Shown here: positions 44,733 through 54,689 of the stretch, piece by piece
How the letters are laid out: each line of letters starts with the position of its first letter
How positions within the stretch are numbered: the stretch's first letter is position 1
Origin: JAJDTT01 sp022827025
GTDB taxonomy: Bacteria; Acidobacteriota; UBA6911; RPQK01; JAJDTT01
Assembly (NCBI GenBank): GCA_965203535.1
Contig: OZ241897.1
Span: forward strand, 4,030,001 to 4,094,000
Length of the DNA stretch: 64,000 bases
Reading direction: 5' to 3'
Made by a program: the position numbers and the translations under genes
Notes under the pieces: generated by a model
What the model was told of the DNA's origin: nothing
Databases searched by the model: none
What the model saw: only the letters and a program-made list of their open reading frames with translations

Positions 44733-47700
44733 ATGCGAATTCGGAAACAGGTTTCAGGCATCGGTCCGATCCCGCCAATCGTCGTAGCGGCGGTCCTGTG
44801 CGGTCTGCTGCTGCCGTCGACGGTAAATGCCCAGACCATGAACAGCGACCTCACCGGGGTGGTGCGCGACGCCACGGGAGGCGTGCTTCCCGGGGTGACC
44901 GCCACCGCCACGAACGAAAACAACCGGGCCCAGCGATCGGCGGTCACCGACGACGTGGGCGTCTACCGCCTCGCCGGCATACAGCCCGGCACCTACACCG
45001 TGGAGGCGGAGCTGACGGGATTCAAACGCTTCGTGCAGACGGGAATCGTCGTCTCCCCGGGACTGCTGAGACGCGTGGACATCGTTCTGGATGTCGGGGA
45101 CGTCACCGACTCGGTGATCGTCACCGATGAGGTTCCGGTCCTCCAGACCAGCAACGCCACGATCTCCACGGCTCTGCCCTCCCAGGTCCGGGACAAGCCC
45201 ATCGCCAGCATGACGCGAGGCGCTCTATTGGGAGAACAGATGATCTGGGCGGCAGGTTCGGCAGCGGGCGGCGTCTACGGGTTCGTCGGCAACCGTGCGG
45301 ACATGAACCAGTACAACGTCGAGGGCATGCAGTACAACTTCATCAGTTCGTCGGTCTCCAACAACATCATCGAGGAAGTCAGCGTTGTGCTGAGCAATGC
45401 GCCCGCGGAGTACGCCCGCCCGGTGACGCTCAACGCCACCTTGAAGAGCGGGACCAACGAATATCATGCCGAGTATTGGATGGCCGGCGTCAATCCCTGC
45501 CTGAACGCGTTGAGGAGCCCGTTCTCCCCGGCCCGAGCCAGCCGGGCGCCCTGTGTCACCGCCAAGCGGCAGTTCTTCAACGTCGGCGGTCCGATTCTCA
45601 AGGACAGGGTGTTCTTCTTCTACTCCTGGGCTCGGCCGAATTCATTCTCGAATCTGTCCAACTCCCGGCCTCAGTCCTTCCCCAGCCTGCGCATGCAGGG
45701 TGGAGACTTCTCCCTGTATCCGTCCAAGATCATCGATCCCACCACCGGGGAACAGTTTCCCGGAAACGTCATTCCCGCCGGCCGCATCAGCCCCGTGGCC
45801 CAGGCGATCATGAACGACTTCATGGGGAGCTCGGTCAACTACCTCGGCGCTCCGGAGAGCTATACCAACAACGTCCAGCAATTGGCCGGCCGGTACCGTC
45901 AGGACAACGACCACAACATCAAGACCGATTTCAACGTCGGCGGCAAAGACAGCTTCTCCTTTCATGCCGTGCGTCACAAAGTCCTCAGCAACACGGATCG
46001 TCACCACCCGAGCACCGGGACCAGCAACGCCCTGCACACCACCTTGCAGGACAACGTCTTCAACTGGCAGTCGGGCGTCACCCACAGCCATGTCTTCGCA
46101 CCGGGCGTGATCAACCAGATGCGACTGGGCGTGACCCGTTTCGTCTACATCCACCGGCAGTTAAAGGACTGGGAAGGTGACGCCGAGAGCGCGCAGGGTC
46201 CGGAGTTCGTCAACCGCTGGGGCCTCCAGGGGGTTGCGGTTCCCGACCTTTCGGGAATGCCCCATATCAATATCGGCGGCTGGCTTCGAACCTATTTCGA
46301 CAACGAGAGCGCAACCTACGATTCGCGTTATTCGTTCTTCAACGACCTCTCGGTGACCGAAGGCCGCCACAACATCAAGATCGGCATGTCGGCGGTCAAA
46401 CTGCTGGAAGACGGGCCGGCGCGGGGGAACTACTTCGGCGCCTTCAGTTTCAGCAACATCTTCACCGGAGCCCAGGTGGCCAGCGACCCCATGACGTGTG
46501 CGGCCCCAGCCGTGTGCGGAGACGCTTTCGCGGACTTCCTGCTGGGATTGCCGAGTTCCTCGACCCGGTATCAGCCCCGTTCCGTCATCGCCCGGCGGAA
46601 ATGGGAGTGGGGCGCGTTCATCCAGGACGATTGGAACGTCACCGACAAGTTGAACCTCTCCTATGGGCTGCGCTGGAGCCGCTATACGGTTCCTTACGAC
46701 AAGAACGGCATGTTCTACAACTTCGATCCGGACTCGCTCTCCATCGTGGTGCGGGACGAGTTCGCCCGGGAGCGGATCCATCCCTCCTGGCCGACACACA
46801 CCTTCCCGGTCGTATTGGCCAGCGAGGCCGGGTTCCCGAGCAAGCTGATCCAAGGCTCCAACAACTGGCAGCCTCGCGTCGGATTTGCCTATCGCATCAC
46901 TCCGAGTTCGGTGCTTCGCGGAGGTTGGGGGATCTACAACGGAGCTTCCCGCTTCCTGCCGCTCCAGGCGTTCGGTCCCTTCGTGGTCTCCGAGAGCTTC
47001 ACCAATGAAGTCCGTCCCGGCAGCGGCACGGGCGCCTTGTACTCCTGGCCGCACGCATTCCCCACGGCCTCCGACATCATCACCGTCAGCAGCGCCTTCG
47101 GGTTCGCCAAGGACTATCACGAAGCCTGGACGCACAACTGGAACGTGACCTACGAGCGCGAAGTCGCCACCAACTGGGGGGTGCAGCTCACCTATCGGGG
47201 AGTGAGGAGCAACGATCTGCTCTGGGGCCGGAATCTGAACGCCATCATGGCCAGCGGCACTCCCTGGAGCCGGGATCGGTTGCCCTGGCCCAACCTCTCC
47301 AGCGTGAACTTCGTCGAGAACGGAGGAGACAGCATCTACAACGGGATCGAGTTCCGGCTGACGCATCCCTGGGTCAACGGCCTGCACTCACAGCTCTCGC
47401 TGACCAAGCAGTGGTCCGGCGGCCTGAACGCGCCCATTTGGGCCACCGATCAGGGGATCACCTGGCCCGAGTATCCCTTCGACCTGGACCGCGACCGGGT
47501 GGCGATGGCGACGCCCTGGCCCAGCCACGACATCCTCTGGAACTTCATCGCGGAGATGCCGTTCGGCCGCGGGAAGCGGTTCTTCGCCGACCTGAACCCG
47601 GTGATGAATGCCATCGCCGGCAACTGGACCTTCACGGGGGCCTTCTCCTGGCGGTCGGGAATCGGGCTGACGCCGAACTGGAGCGGAGTCGATTTTGCCA

Positions 47701-48101
47701 ACTACGGAAGGTTCGGCGGCCGTCCCAATCAAACCTGCGACAATCCCAACGGTGGTCCCAAGGACGTCCGTGGTCAATGGTTCAATACGCGGTGTTATGC
47801 CGTGCCCAGCTCCGGATCCCTCGGCAATGCGCAGATCAACTCCATCGTCGGGCCCGGCGCCTGGATTTTCAATTTGAACCCGTACAAGGAGTTCGAGCTC
47901 AACTTCCTGCGCGAAGGCGCCCGGATCCAACTCGGAGCCAACATCGTCAACGTCCTCAACCATCCTGTCTACGGCAACCCCAACACCACCGTGAACAGCC
48001 CCACCGCCGGCCAGATCCGCGGATCGGGGAACGCCCGGGGGATGTGGCACGATTCGCTGGGTCAGCGCAAGGTCGTGATGGACATGAGGTTCATCTTCTG
48101 A
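44733..48101 (+). CDS. Oar-like TonB-dependent receptor with carboxypeptidase-regulatory domain
   Basis: This is an outer-membrane protein of 1122 residues. A signal peptide (residues 1-33, ending VNAQT) is followed by a carboxypeptidase-regulatory-like beta domain (about 38-120, with LTGVVRDATGGVLPGVTATA and GIQPGTYTVEAELTGFKR), a degenerate plug (about 125-250) and a long beta-barrel with many aromatic-ended strands such as KWEWGAFIQDDWNVTDKLNL. It ends in Phe (MDMRFIF), as outer-membrane barrels do. This TonB_dep_Rec/Oar type is greatly expanded in acidobacteria. The next genes encode exported GH67-like and Tat proteins, so it may import their products. Confidence 0.9.
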   Translation: MRIRKQVSGIGPIPPIVVAAVLCGLLLPSTVNAQTMNSDLTGVVRDATGGVLPGVTATATNENNRAQRSAVTDDVGVYRLAGIQPGTYTVEAELTGFKRFVQTGIVVSPGLLRRVDIVLDVGDVTDSVIVTDEVPVLQTSNATISTALPSQVRDKPIASMTRGALLGEQMIWAAGSAAGGVYGFVGNRADMNQYNVEGMQYNFISSSVSNNIIEEVSVVLSNAPAEYARPVTLNATLKSGTNEYHAEYWMAGVNPCLNALRSPFSPARASRAPCVTAKRQFFNVGGPILKDRVFFFYSWARPNSFSNLSNSRPQSFPSLRMQGGDFSLYPSKIIDPTTGEQFPGNVIPAGRISPVAQAIMNDFMGSSVNYLGAPESYTNNVQQLAGRYRQDNDHNIKTDFNVGGKDSFSFHAVRHKVLSNTDRHHPSTGTSNALHTTLQDNVFNWQSGVTHSHVFAPGVINQMRLGVTRFVYIHRQLKDWEGDAESAQGPEFVNRWGLQGVAVPDLSGMPHINIGGWLRTYFDNESATYDSRYSFFNDLSVTEGRHNIKIGMSAVKLLEDGPARGNYFGAFSFSNIFTGAQVASDPMTCAAPAVCGDAFADFLLGLPSSSTRYQPRSVIARRKWEWGAFIQDDWNVTDKLNLSYGLRWSRYTVPYDKNGMFYNFDPDSLSIVVRDEFARERIHPSWPTHTFPVVLASEAGFPSKLIQGSNNWQPRVGFAYRITPSSVLRGGWGIYNGASRFLPLQAFGPFVVSESFTNEVRPGSGTGALYSWPHAFPTASDIITVSSAFGFAKDYHEAWTHNWNVTYEREVATNWGVQLTYRGVRSNDLLWGRNLNAIMASGTPWSRDRLPWPNLSSVNFVENGGDSIYNGIEFRLTHPWVNGLHSQLSLTKQWSGGLNAPIWATDQGITWPEYPFDLDRDRVAMATPWPSHDILWNFIAEMPFGRGKRFFADLNPVMNAIAGNWTFTGAFSWRSGIGLTPNWSGVDFANYGRFGGRPNQTCDNPNGGPKDVRGQWFNTRCYAVPSSGSLGNAQINSIVGPGAWIFNLNPYKEFELNFLREGARIQLGANIVNVLNHPVYGNPNTTVNSPTAGQIRGSGNARGMWHDSLGQRKVVMDMRFIF

Positions 48102-48236
48102 GGCCTGCGCCCGGTGATAGTAAACCGGTGACTTGATGTGTCTTCCGGCCGGCGGTCCGTGACTGTTTCAGACAGCTTGGCCCGTCGGCCTCTCCCGAGT
48201 TCCCAGTCCGGGGTTCCCGACTTGAAACGTAGTCCG

Positions 48237-50495
48237 ATGCAAGGGAGTCGAACGCGGGCCTGTTCGTGGGCCGGGGTCCTCCTGCTTCTGGCCCCCTTGG
48301 CGGGGTTCCTTCCAGGCTGTACGCAGGCTCCAATCTCGCCCGTGAGTGTCGTGGTCGGCCCTTCGGCTCCCGAGCTGGAGCGGTACGCGGCCAGCGAGCT
48401 CTGCGACTACCTGGACAAGCTCTTCGGCCTTCAGGTCCGCCCGGTCACCGAAGTGCCCGCCTCCGGCGAGGCGGTTCTGCTGGTGGGCTCGCCTGACACC
48501 AACCCCCTTCTCGCCCAGGCGCTCTCCGGGGACGCCTTTCCCGAGCTGACCGATCAAGGCCTGGTGCTGCGCACCATCGACCTCGAAGGCCGGACCGCGC
48601 TCGTGGCCGGCGGCGGAAGTCCCCGCGCCACCCTGTGGGCCGTCTACGAACTGGCCGAGCGTTGGGGTGTCCGTTACCTGATCGACCGCGACGTCATCCC
48701 TCCCAAGAGGCCGTTCCAGCTTCCCCAACTGGATGTGGTGATGGAACCGGTCTTCCTGGTGCGGGCCCATCCCACCATCCAGGACCTGGTGGCCAGCATG
48801 GAGGGCTGGGGCATCTCGGACTTTCGGCCGCTGATCGACCAGTTGGCCAAGATGAAGTTCACCCGGATCAACGTCTACGCCTTCGGGTGGCAGCCTTACC
48901 TGCACTGGGAGCACAAGGGGATCGAGCGAAGCTCCGCCCATCTCTGGTACGGCTACCACTATCCCATCACTCCGGACACCATCGGCCGGTCCCTCTTCGG
49001 AGACGTTTCCCAGTATTGGAATCGCGATCTGCCCCTCACCTCCTCCTATCCCCAATTGATCGAAGCGGGGCAGCAACTGGTCCGGAACCTGATGGACCAT
49101 ATCCGCAAACGGGGCATGGAGACCGCCTATGCCGCTCCGGTGATCGACTTCCCGCCGGAGTTCGCGCCGCTGCTCGACGGCGCCGAGCAGAGCGCGCAAC
49201 TGAGCGGAATGTCGGTGGTTCCGGGGCAGGATACGCCTCTGGAGGACCCCGAGCTCTTCGGCCTCTCCTCCGCTGTCCTGCGAGCGACCCTCAACAGTTA
49301 TCCCAAGACCGACGTGGTCACCGTTTTCATGCCGGAGTTCCGGCAATGGATCGGAGAGTACGAGCGGGCGTGGGAGGCCCTCGACGAGAAGTACGGAGTC
49401 GGGGAGGTGCTCTCCCTGGACCGGATCACCTCCGCCGTGCAGCATCGAAAGGGATCGGAAGGCAGTCCCGAGCGGGCGCTCAACGAGCTCAAGGGGGACA
49501 TCGCCAATCTCTCCTTCTTCGACCGCCTCCTCCGCGATCCGGAAGTATTGAAAGGGACCACGAGGTCCCGGATTCGCGTGAACTGTTTCGGCGTCTCGGA
49601 AGAGCTCTATCCGATCCTGGACCGGATCTGGCCGGCGGATTGGACTCTGGAGAGCATGCCCTCCAATCAGCCGGTCCACCTGCTGCGGCGGATCGAGATC
49701 CTCAAGGACCTGCCGTCCCAGGTCCTGGGCATCATGAACCTGACCCTGGACGACGACAACATCGGCGTCATGCCCCAGCTCACCACCAACTCTCTTTACG
49801 AGATCATCCAGGTCATGCACCGTCACGGTTGGAAGGGAATCATCGCACGGGAGCGGTTCCCCGGAGACCATGACTGGCCCCTCGCCTACCTGGCGCGCGC
49901 GTCCTGGAATCCGGAGATCACTCCGGACGCGGTGGCGCGGGATCAATTGAAGGCGATCTGCGGCGAGGGGTGCGTCGAGGACATGCTGGCGGCCTACCAC
50001 GAAGTGGAGGCGGTGACCATCGCTCTGGCCAGATCGGCCTTCGCGTTCCCGGCGGATTGGCCTCCGTCGACATCCTTTTCGCCGGGCGGCATGTTGATGA
50101 AATACTGGTACCTGAAGGACCGCGCCATGCCGCCCTACGTTGACGAGGCCCATGAGGGCTATTCGAGGGCTCTGGAGTCGGCCAGGAAGGCCCGCGGCAA
50201 GTCGACTCCCGAGGGCCGATGGTACGTGGACTACTGGGTCGGCCGCTTGGAGTTCGCCCAGCAGTACGTGGCGGCAGTGCGGGCGGTCCAACGGTCGGCC
50301 GCCGCGTTCCGTTCCGGCGACCGCGCCGGCGCCGTCCGGGAAGCGGACCAGGCCATGGCCGTCCTGCGCAAGGGTCTGGAAGCCTATGTCCCGGTGGTGC
50401 GCAACCGGACCGACCTGGCGGCCATCGCCTTGGTCAACCAGTCATACCGGCAACTGTTCCAGAGGCGCTGGTCGGTGAAGACTTGGGGCTACTGA
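48237..50495 (+). CDS. Lipoprotein with GH67/GH20-like N-terminal domain
   Basis: This is a 752-residue protein with a lipoprotein signal (lipobox LPGC). Residues about 30-170 (APELERYAASELCDYLDKLF, LVAGGGSPRATLWAVYELAE) resemble the N-terminal domain of alpha-glucuronidase (GH67) and related enzymes. The central part (LIDQLAKMKFTRINVYAFGW) looks like a TIM barrel, and the C-terminus is helical. The catalytic acids cannot be assigned. The ATG at 48237 is the start nearest the hydrophobic signal. A close paralogue begins at 63309. Confidence 0.75.
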   Translation: MQGSRTRACSWAGVLLLLAPLAGFLPGCTQAPISPVSVVVGPSAPELERYAASELCDYLDKLFGLQVRPVTEVPASGEAVLLVGSPDTNPLLAQALSGDAFPELTDQGLVLRTIDLEGRTALVAGGGSPRATLWAVYELAERWGVRYLIDRDVIPPKRPFQLPQLDVVMEPVFLVRAHPTIQDLVASMEGWGISDFRPLIDQLAKMKFTRINVYAFGWQPYLHWEHKGIERSSAHLWYGYHYPITPDTIGRSLFGDVSQYWNRDLPLTSSYPQLIEAGQQLVRNLMDHIRKRGMETAYAAPVIDFPPEFAPLLDGAEQSAQLSGMSVVPGQDTPLEDPELFGLSSAVLRATLNSYPKTDVVTVFMPEFRQWIGEYERAWEALDEKYGVGEVLSLDRITSAVQHRKGSEGSPERALNELKGDIANLSFFDRLLRDPEVLKGTTRSRIRVNCFGVSEELYPILDRIWPADWTLESMPSNQPVHLLRRIEILKDLPSQVLGIMNLTLDDDNIGVMPQLTTNSLYEIIQVMHRHGWKGIIARERFPGDHDWPLAYLARASWNPEITPDAVARDQLKAICGEGCVEDMLAAYHEVEAVTIALARSAFAFPADWPPSTSFSPGGMLMKYWYLKDRAMPPYVDEAHEGYSRALESARKARGKSTPEGRWYVDYWVGRLEFAQQYVAAVRAVQRSAAAFRSGDRAGAVREADQAMAVLRKGLEAYVPVVRNRTDLAAIALVNQSYRQLFQRRWSVKTWGY

Positions 50496-50542
50496 CCGAT
50501 TTCCTTCCTTCGGCGCCGGCTCATTTCAAGAGCGGGGGTTCC

Positions 50543-51481
50543 ATGCTCAAACGACGAGATTTCGTGCGATATGTTGCCGGAGGAGCTCTGGTGAACTTCC
50601 TGGATCCCGGCGTCCCCCTCGGACATGGCGCGGCGGCGGAGCCGAGACTGACCCTCCGGCCCTATGCGTGGGAAGGCCCCTATGCCGAATTCCGAAACCA
50701 AGGGGCGCGTCATGACTGGCGCCTGTGTGCGGCATTGCGTGCTCCCTGGATGGATCCCGGAGAGCGCCTGATCCTCCGGACTTCCGAGATCGTGGGTTAC
50801 GAGCAGGCGTATCTCTACGACGATCATTTCCCGCCCTACCAGCCGGAGGGCAGGGGAAAAGGGTACCGCCACGTTCCCTTCGAGTGGCGTCAAACGAGTG
50901 GTGACGAGGAACTTTCGGCGGACTGTCCGGTTCCCGGACACGGCCGCTTCTGGCTCGAGATGTCCGCTCGAAGCGACTACCTGGACATCCGCCTGGGGAT
51001 CCGGAACGGCCTCGACCGTCCCATGGGGAAGGTGGACTGGCATTTCTGCGTGGTGGGGCTGGAGAGCCGTTTCGCGGACTCGGATCGGAAGCGAACCTAC
51101 CTTTTCGACGAAGGCCGGCTGCGCACCTTCAACGAGTTGAGCGGTGGTCCCAAGATAGAACTGTTCCATGTTCAGGGAGCCGGCGGGTTCGTGCCCGTTG
51201 GACACGAAATGCTTGCCGTGAGTCCCGCCGTCGCCGAAGCGCCCCTCGTGATCGTCGAGTCCCCGGACCGGCGCCACGTCGCGGCCCTGGCCTTTGAGCG
51301 GGCCTACTCCATCTACGGCGATCCCGTCGGGAACAAGTGTTTCCACGCCGATCCCTATTTCGGTCCTCTCACCGGGGCGGGCGAGGAACGCCGCATCAAG
51401 GGCCGGCTCTACGTCATGCGAGGGACGCCTCAGGATGCCCTCGACCGTTACCGGAGCGACTTCCAATCCGGCGCGGCGTAG
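50543..51481 (+). CDS. Tat-exported protein of unknown function
   Basis: This is a 312-residue protein beginning MLKRRDFVRYVAGGALVNFL, a twin-arginine-type signal (KRRDF). The mature part is beta-rich, with RLTLRPYAWEGPYAEFRNQG, GRFWLEMSARSDYLDIRLGI and KVDWHFCVVGLESRF. I do not recognise the family; the length and beta content would suit a sugar- or metabolite-binding jelly-roll or a lyase. It lies between the GH67-like lipoprotein and a Gfo/Idh/MocA dehydrogenase, so it is probably in the same degradative pathway. Confidence 0.65.
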   Translation: MLKRRDFVRYVAGGALVNFLDPGVPLGHGAAAEPRLTLRPYAWEGPYAEFRNQGARHDWRLCAALRAPWMDPGERLILRTSEIVGYEQAYLYDDHFPPYQPEGRGKGYRHVPFEWRQTSGDEELSADCPVPGHGRFWLEMSARSDYLDIRLGIRNGLDRPMGKVDWHFCVVGLESRFADSDRKRTYLFDEGRLRTFNELSGGPKIELFHVQGAGGFVPVGHEMLAVSPAVAEAPLVIVESPDRRHVAALAFERAYSIYGDPVGNKCFHADPYFGPLTGAGEERRIKGRLYVMRGTPQDALDRYRSDFQSGAA

Positions 51482-51568
51482 GCGACGATAACGCTGAAGA
51501 ACCGTGGCGGGAGTGCTTCGACCCTTCCTGACGACCCCTTCTGACTCTGAACCACGGGAGTGTCTCCA

Positions 51569-52621
51569 ATGAGCCAACGCGTTCGTTTCGGCATGCTCGG
51601 CACGGGCAACTTCTCGCCCTTTCTGGCCCAGTACATCAACGAGGTGGCGGAGGTGACGGCCATCTGCGATCCCAATCCGGAAGCCAGGAGCCGGTTTCTG
51701 AAAATGACGGGCCGCGAGGTTCCCCAGTACGAAGACTACCGGCGGCTGTTGGAGGATGCGGAGATCGATGCGGTGGCCCTGACGGGGCCGAATCACCTGC
51801 ACCAGCCCATGGCGGTGGCCGCCGCCGGATGCGGCAAGCACGTGTTCTGCGAAAAGGCCATGGCGCCCACGGTGCCGGACTGCTGGGAGATGGTGCGCGC
51901 CTGCCGAAGCGCCGGCGTACGCCTGATGGTGGGGCACAAGCGCCGGCTGCGTCCTCCCTGGGCCCGGATGATCCAGCTTCGGGAGCTCTTGGGGCCGGTC
52001 CACGCCATGTCCACCATCGGATACTTCGACGCGCGTCAAGACGGCTTTCAGGGCTGGTGGACCCGGCAGGCCGAGAGCGGAGGAGTCCTGGCCTGCTCGG
52101 GGGTCCACGAACTCGACTGGATGCGCGCCATGTGCGGCGACGTGGGGGCGGTGAGCGCCGTCTGCGGGCCTGGGATAGACTCCCGCTATGATTTCTCCGA
52201 CTCGATCCACGTCCTGCTCCGCTTCGCGTCGGGAGCGACCGGCTTCCTGGGGGTGTCCCTGTCCTATCCCCTGACCCGGTACCGGCAGGTCTACGGCGCC
52301 GATGTCGTCTGCAGCCGGGGGGGAATGCGGCTGGTCACGTCATTTCAGCACATCGACCTCTACTGGAAGCTGCTGACGGAATCCGACGAGCACCATGAGC
52401 GATTCGAGGAGCCGGGAGGCAACCCCGTGGGCGCCGAGGAGGCCCTGCGGAAGGAGACTCGTGAGTTCGTCCGCTGGATCACCGACGGGACCGACCCCTG
52501 TCTGACCTGGCGGGAAGGGCTCCGCTGCGTCGAAGTGATCGAAGCCGCAAACCGGTCCCAGGGCAGGGAGGGGGAGTGGGTCCGGCTGCCGCTCTACCCG
52601 GAATTGGAACCAGAGCATTAG
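51569..52621 (+). CDS. Gfo/Idh/MocA family oxidoreductase
   Basis: This is a 350-residue NAD(P)-dependent oxidoreductase of the glucose-fructose oxidoreductase/inositol dehydrogenase family. The N-terminal Rossmann motif is RFGMLGTGNFSPFLAQYI, followed by ALTGPNHLHQPMAVAAAGCG. The EKP motif is HVFCEKAMAPT, with Ala in place of Pro. The C-terminal domain has SGGVLACSGVHELDWMRAM, including the catalytic His/Asp region. The ATG at 51569 has GGGAG upstream. It probably oxidises a sugar or inositol released by the neighbouring exported proteins. Confidence 0.9.
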   Translation: MSQRVRFGMLGTGNFSPFLAQYINEVAEVTAICDPNPEARSRFLKMTGREVPQYEDYRRLLEDAEIDAVALTGPNHLHQPMAVAAAGCGKHVFCEKAMAPTVPDCWEMVRACRSAGVRLMVGHKRRLRPPWARMIQLRELLGPVHAMSTIGYFDARQDGFQGWWTRQAESGGVLACSGVHELDWMRAMCGDVGAVSAVCGPGIDSRYDFSDSIHVLLRFASGATGFLGVSLSYPLTRYRQVYGADVVCSRGGMRLVTSFQHIDLYWKLLTESDEHHERFEEPGGNPVGAEEALRKETREFVRWITDGTDPCLTWREGLRCVEVIEAANRSQGREGEWVRLPLYPELEPEH

Positions 52622-52663
52622 ACCCTTGTTTCCCATTTTTTCTGCAAATGGACGAAGAATTTT

Positions 52664-52691
52664 GGTAGGGGCGCCCCTTGTGGGCGCCCTC
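52664..52691 (+). repeat. Dispersed hairpin repeat, copy 3
   Basis: This 28-bp copy starts GGTAGGGGCGCCCCTTGTGG and ends GCGCCCTC. Flanking CGAAGA and TCTTCG lengthen the stem. It lies upstream of the CRTAC1-like gene, whose reading frame is open through it, so it would be translated if an upstream TTG were used. Confidence 0.75.
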
Positions 52692-52721
52692 TTCGGTCCA
52701 CTGCCTCGGATATGCCTCTCC

Positions 52722-54431
52722 GTGTTGTGGGCGGTTGTCGGAGGTATGCTGTCACAGGCCTGGGCAGCCGGTGGCCAAGCTGCGGGACAAGACGTTACGC
52801 CGGTAGTGTTCGAAGAACTGGGCCCCGCCTCGGGCGTCGACTTCGTTCTGCGGAACTCCGCCACCCCCCGCAAGTACCAGATCGAGCCCATGATCGCGGG
52901 CGTCGCTCTCTTCGACTACGACAACGACGGGTACCTGGACATCTACCTGGTCAACGGCGCCGAGATACCGAAACTCGAAAAGACGGGACCCAAGTACTTC
53001 AACCGTCTCTACCGAAACCAGGGGAACGGGACCTTCCGCGACGTGACGCTGGCGGCCGGCGTCCGGGGAAAAGGCTATACGATGGCGGCGGGGGCAGCCG
53101 ACTACGACAACGACGGCTGGCAGGATCTCTACGTGGCGGGGGTCAACCGGAACCAGTTGTACCGGAACAACGGCGACGGCACCTTCACCGACCTGACGGC
53201 CAGGGCGGGAGTGGCTGGAATCCATCCCCGGTTCGGCAAGACCTGGGCGGTCGCGGCCGGCTGGTTCGACTACGACAATGACGGCTGGCTGGACCTCTTC
53301 GTGGCCAACTACGTGGTCTGGGATTTCGACAAGGATCCCTTCTGCGGCTGGGAACACACGAAGGTGCGCATCTACTGCCATCCGTCCTACTTCGAACCGC
53401 TGCCGAACTTCCTTTACCGGAACAACGGCGACGGCACCTTCACCGACGTGTCGGCGGAGTCCGGAATCGGCCGGCACGTGGGGAAGGGCATGGGAGTGGC
53501 CTTCGCCGATTACGACGACGACGGAGACCTGGACGTCTTCGTGGCCAACGACAAGGCGCGGAGCCTGCTGTTTCAAAACGACGGGAAGGGCGTGTTTACG
53601 GAGCGGGGCATTCCCGCGGGCGTCGCCTACAATGGCGACGGCAGGATGCTCTCCTGCATGGGAGTGGATTTCCGGGACATCGACAATGACGGACGGCCCG
53701 ATCTCTTCATCACCGCCTTGACCAACGAGACCTTCCCCTACTACCACAACGAAGGAGGCGGGATATTCGACGATTTCACCCGCCGCAGCGAGCTCGCCCG
53801 GCTCAGCATCACCATGAGCGGATGGAGCAACGGGATCTACGACCTGAACAACGATGGCTGGAAGGACCTGTTTTCGGCGAATTCCTACATCGAGGACATC
53901 GACCACATCATCACCAACTACCCCTACCGGCAGCGAAACGCCGTCTTCGCCAACCGGGGCGGCCGCTTCGTGGATCATTCCGCCGGCGCCGGCGCCGGTT
54001 TCCAGGCAGCGGGCGCCCACCGCGGCTCCGCCTTCGGTGACCTGGACAACGACGGCCGGGTCGACATCGTGGCGACCCGCTTCGACGAACCGGCGAGAAT
54101 CTTCCGCAATGTGTCCCCGGACAGCCAGCACTGGCTGCTGGTGGAGTTGGTGGGCACCCAAAGCAATCGGGACGGGATCGGCGCCAAGCTGGTCCTGGAG
54201 TCGGCCGGAGGGATTCAACACAACCACGTGACGACCAGCGTCGGCTACGGCGGTTCCAGCGACCGCCGCGTCCACTTCGGCCTGGGACCGGACGACTCCG
54301 TCAAGAGGCTGGAGATCCGGTGGCCGAGCGGAATTCGGCAGGAATTGACCTCCATCCCGGCCGATCAGGTGCTCCGGGTCGAGGAACCGGATCCTTCAGA
54401 TTTGGACCAGAGGAAGCCCCAACGGCCATGA
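52722..54431 (+). CDS. CRTAC1/UnbV-type exported FG-GAP/VCBS repeat protein
   Basis: This is an exported protein of about 569 residues with repeated VCBS/FG-GAP calcium-binding motifs (LFDYDNDGYLDIYLVNG, ADYDNDGWQDLYVAG, FDYDNDGWLDLFVANY, ADYDDDGDLDVFVAND, DIDNDGRPDLFITAL) forming a beta-propeller, and a C-terminal ASPIC/UnbV domain (RDGIGAKLVLES to IRWPSGIRQEL). A signal peptide (VLWAVVGGMLSQAWAA) precedes it. The start is uncertain: GTG at 52722 gives a compact signal peptide, ATG at 52746 has GGAGGT directly abutting it, and an upstream TTG at 52626 would encode the hairpin repeat. Function: surface adhesion or carbohydrate binding. Confidence 0.88.
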   Translation: MLWAVVGGMLSQAWAAGGQAAGQDVTPVVFEELGPASGVDFVLRNSATPRKYQIEPMIAGVALFDYDNDGYLDIYLVNGAEIPKLEKTGPKYFNRLYRNQGNGTFRDVTLAAGVRGKGYTMAAGAADYDNDGWQDLYVAGVNRNQLYRNNGDGTFTDLTARAGVAGIHPRFGKTWAVAAGWFDYDNDGWLDLFVANYVVWDFDKDPFCGWEHTKVRIYCHPSYFEPLPNFLYRNNGDGTFTDVSAESGIGRHVGKGMGVAFADYDDDGDLDVFVANDKARSLLFQNDGKGVFTERGIPAGVAYNGDGRMLSCMGVDFRDIDNDGRPDLFITALTNETFPYYHNEGGGIFDDFTRRSELARLSITMSGWSNGIYDLNNDGWKDLFSANSYIEDIDHIITNYPYRQRNAVFANRGGRFVDHSAGAGAGFQAAGAHRGSAFGDLDNDGRVDIVATRFDEPARIFRNVSPDSQHWLLVELVGTQSNRDGIGAKLVLESAGGIQHNHVTTSVGYGGSSDRRVHFGLGPDDSVKRLEIRWPSGIRQELTSIPADQVLRVEEPDPSDLDQRKPQRP

Positions 54432-54689
54432 TGGCCGGCGCCCAGTGCTGCCGCGGGATTCCACCCGCGCTGTACCCCGTTGACGGTCAGGGACGGCGAC
54501 GACAAGGGTCGCCCCTACGAACCGGGAGGGAAATGTTCACGAAAGAGCAGATAGGATCGGGCCGCTCCGGTTGGGCCGTCCCACTGGAATTGGGCCCCCT
54601 CTACCCGACCCCCGCTCCGACTCCCACCGTCTGTTTCTCTGACTCTCCGAGAAATGGGGAAAGGACAGCAACTCCTTCCGGTGACAGCA
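54432..54689. other. Intergenic stretch with a short hairpin repeat
   Basis: No gene is seen. The GGCGAC/GTCGCC-type hairpin occurs at 54495-54520. The stretch marks the change from GC-rich flanking sequence to the AT-rich promoter of the accessory island. Confidence 0.5.
54495..54520 (+). repeat. Related short hairpin, second copy
   Basis: The core GACAAGGGTCGCCCCTACGA matches the hairpin at 40823-40845 in its ACAAGGGTCGCCC part and keeps the CTACGA tail. Confidence 0.5.
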
